Shown here: positions 62,451 through 64,000 of the stretch, one piece after another | Numbering within the stretch: position 1 is the first letter of the stretch | How the letters are laid out: each line of letters starts with the position of its first letter | Source of the DNA: Prostheceraeus crozeri | Lineage: Eukaryota > Platyhelminthes > Polycladida > Euryleptidae | Direction of reading: 5' to 3' | Assembly: GCA_907163375.1 (NCBI GenBank) | Contig: CAJQUW010009202.1 | Coordinates: forward strand, 62,002-126,001 | Length of the DNA stretch: 64,000 nucleotides | The notes under the pieces: generated by a model | Database searches by the model: none | What the model was told of the DNA's origin: nothing | What the model saw: the letters and a program-made list of their open reading frames with translations, nothing else | Made by a program: the position numbers and the translations under genes

Positions 62451-62499
62451 ACCCAATTCCACCGCCTTCCTCTTCAGAGCGCTTTGGGTGAAACGCTCA

Positions 62500-63020
62500 G
62501 CTTCCCTTTATTTTTTCTTAGTGAGAGATTCTTGTTCTAGCATAAGGCGATGAATTTCCTCATTTTACTTTGCCCTTTTCTGCAAGTCCTCCAACAATCG
62601 ACGCTGCTCTGATTGGACTTTCATCTTATCGTTGATTTCCTTTTCTTTATACTCCAGGTTTTGCTCCAAATCCGATATTTTTTGTTTGTTTTCTTGGCAG
62701 CTTGTTCATCTGCGAGAATGTCCATTTCAAGCTTCTCTTGTTGAGCAGCTTTTGCTGTATTTTCATCATCACGGAGTCTCTCAATGTACGATGCATGAGC
62801 ATTAAAACCTAGGTCTTTCAGAGCATTTGTAAAAGGAATGCTTCTCACAGTCCAGTTGTTTGTCATCAAGCAAGACCGGCTGACCAATAACGCTATCATC
62901 GTATAAGGAGCAAGGCTGCTTTTCTTAGTGACTACATCAGACAGGTTGCTAAACAACCCTTCCACTTCAGCGTTTACATGTGGTAGGACAAGAATGGCTT
63001 TGACCAAGTTCACACAGGGT
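62500..63020 (-). mobile_element. second hAT-like C-terminal relic
   Basis: The minus ORF 63013-62621 encodes LVLPHVNAEVEGLFSNLSDV, followed by the hydrophobic helix block of the hAT dimerisation domain, then a charged coiled-coil-like tail. Architecture matches the 35625 relic, but the sequence is distinct. Confidence 0.65.
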
Positions 63021-64000
63021 TTCCGCGATTTTCAAAGATCATTTTTCCTGGAGTCTTCTAATGAAATTTCCAGACGTTTTCCAGGAGGTTTACATGATTG
63101 GATTTACAAACGAATGTTACAGAATTCGTAATATACCAGGTGCAAGTTCTTTGCATTACATATGGGAGGGATACAATAACTGATTTTACAATAGCTTCAA
63201 CGTATGTTTCCACTCCAGCCTTAAAACGAATCCCGAATGAATCTGAACAGGCCGCCTTAAAATTCATGAACTCTGGTCCTGATAAGTAATTTATGATTTC
63301 TGACGATTAAAATACTTCAGGCGCTCGGAGTACGACGTTCCACTGTGGCTGAAACGCACCGTTGATCAATTGGTCCATCCATGAAAACTCGTCGGTATTA
63401 CTAAGTACACAGGCCTCACAGCAAGTAAGCATGTACAAATAGGAGGGTTAACTTGCGATGGTCAATAAGTGCAAAAATAGGACAATGAAGATGTCTTTTT
63501 AACTTTTTTTTTGCTCCTTGCTATTTTCTTGAAGCTTTGTTCCTTTCTCTAAGTGATTGAAGCGACGCCATGAATTTCTGTAAGATTTCTGGGATTCAAT
63601 AAATGGGCATCGAATTTCGAATCCTTTAATCGAAGATCGAATGAAAACCCAAGAAGCAATGGTTGGGAGGACAAGCATCTCTTCGATTAAACTAAGTTGG
63701 CACAAACCACAATTATGAATTTTGATCGGTGCCATAAACGCCATTGACTAAAAAACTTGAGACTGAGGAAAATTCGGATATTTCTATTTAATTGACGCAA
63801 ATATGATTTCTTGAGGCATCGATGTCTTTTTGCGTCAGAGAGTGCAAAACACATTTTCATAAAGGACTGTGAGAAAGCCATAATTCAGATCGGTAGTTGT
63901 GGTGTGTACCAGAGTATACTCGCTGAACTATTATAGAGTTCTTGCATGAAACTAACCTATATGTCCCTTTCATTCAAGGTTGTCATTCATTCTCTGTATG
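63021..64000. other. spacer with unrecognised minus-strand ORFs
   Basis: Small overlapping minus frames at 63499-63744 and 63687-63881 are Lys/Arg-rich without a known domain. They could be further parts of the neighbouring hAT relic. Confidence 0.35.

Overview
The window is nuclear DNA of an invertebrate animal. It has spliceosomal introns, a conserved animal gene in pieces on the minus strand, AT-rich spacer, and many eukaryotic transposons. I do not name a species. The host gene is unc-50 (Golgi/ER membrane protein). Four coding exons can be joined in phase on the minus strand: 51091-51335, a 26-nt micro-exon at 43452-43477, 40041-40106, and 246-521. The gene continues past the left edge of the window. 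Nearly everything else here is intronic, and the third intron alone is about 39.5 kb.

The main object is a Polinton (Maverick), a virus-like self-synthesising DNA transposon, at 10513-34227 (23.7 kb). It has terminal inverted repeats of about 1.24 kb and a perfect 6-bp target duplication, TGCGAT. It sits inside the transposase gene of a pogo/Tigger-like element (9281-35241, 23-bp terminal repeats, TA target site), which itself lies in the unc-50 intron. The left part carries short plus-strand genes with TATATAA boxes, a triplicated ~146-bp cassette, and a protein-primed DNA polymerase B. The centre and right carry mostly minus-strand genes: two paralogous Polinton-type structural/unknown proteins, an adenain-like protease, a candidate major capsid protein, small basic virion-like proteins, an integrase, a packaging ATPase, two RING proteins, a DEDDh exonuclease-like protein and several unknowns. 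A plus-strand island at 23916-25162 encodes two PC4-like proteins and a clear TATA-binding-protein homologue. Several genes in the structural block have ATGCAAA a few tens of bases before the start codon and no TATA box at that spot. This suggests two promoter classes with element-encoded transcription factors, which is the most novel feature of the window.

This copy looks young, since its terminal repeats match closely and most long ORFs are open. It is not fully functional: the integrase has an internal deletion with frameshift, and one structural paralogue has an in-frame stop.

Flanks: 1-9280 holds the last visible unc-50 exon, a decayed Tc1 element (1661-3272) and a LINE fragment. Beyond the pogo element, 35242-64000 holds two hAT-like relics, Penelope-like fragments (one split by a LINE insertion at 46293-49312), several other LINE relics, a second Tc1 relic, an IS630/Tc1-like element with repeat-built inverted ends (57702-59739), and hammerhead-ribozyme-like motifs.
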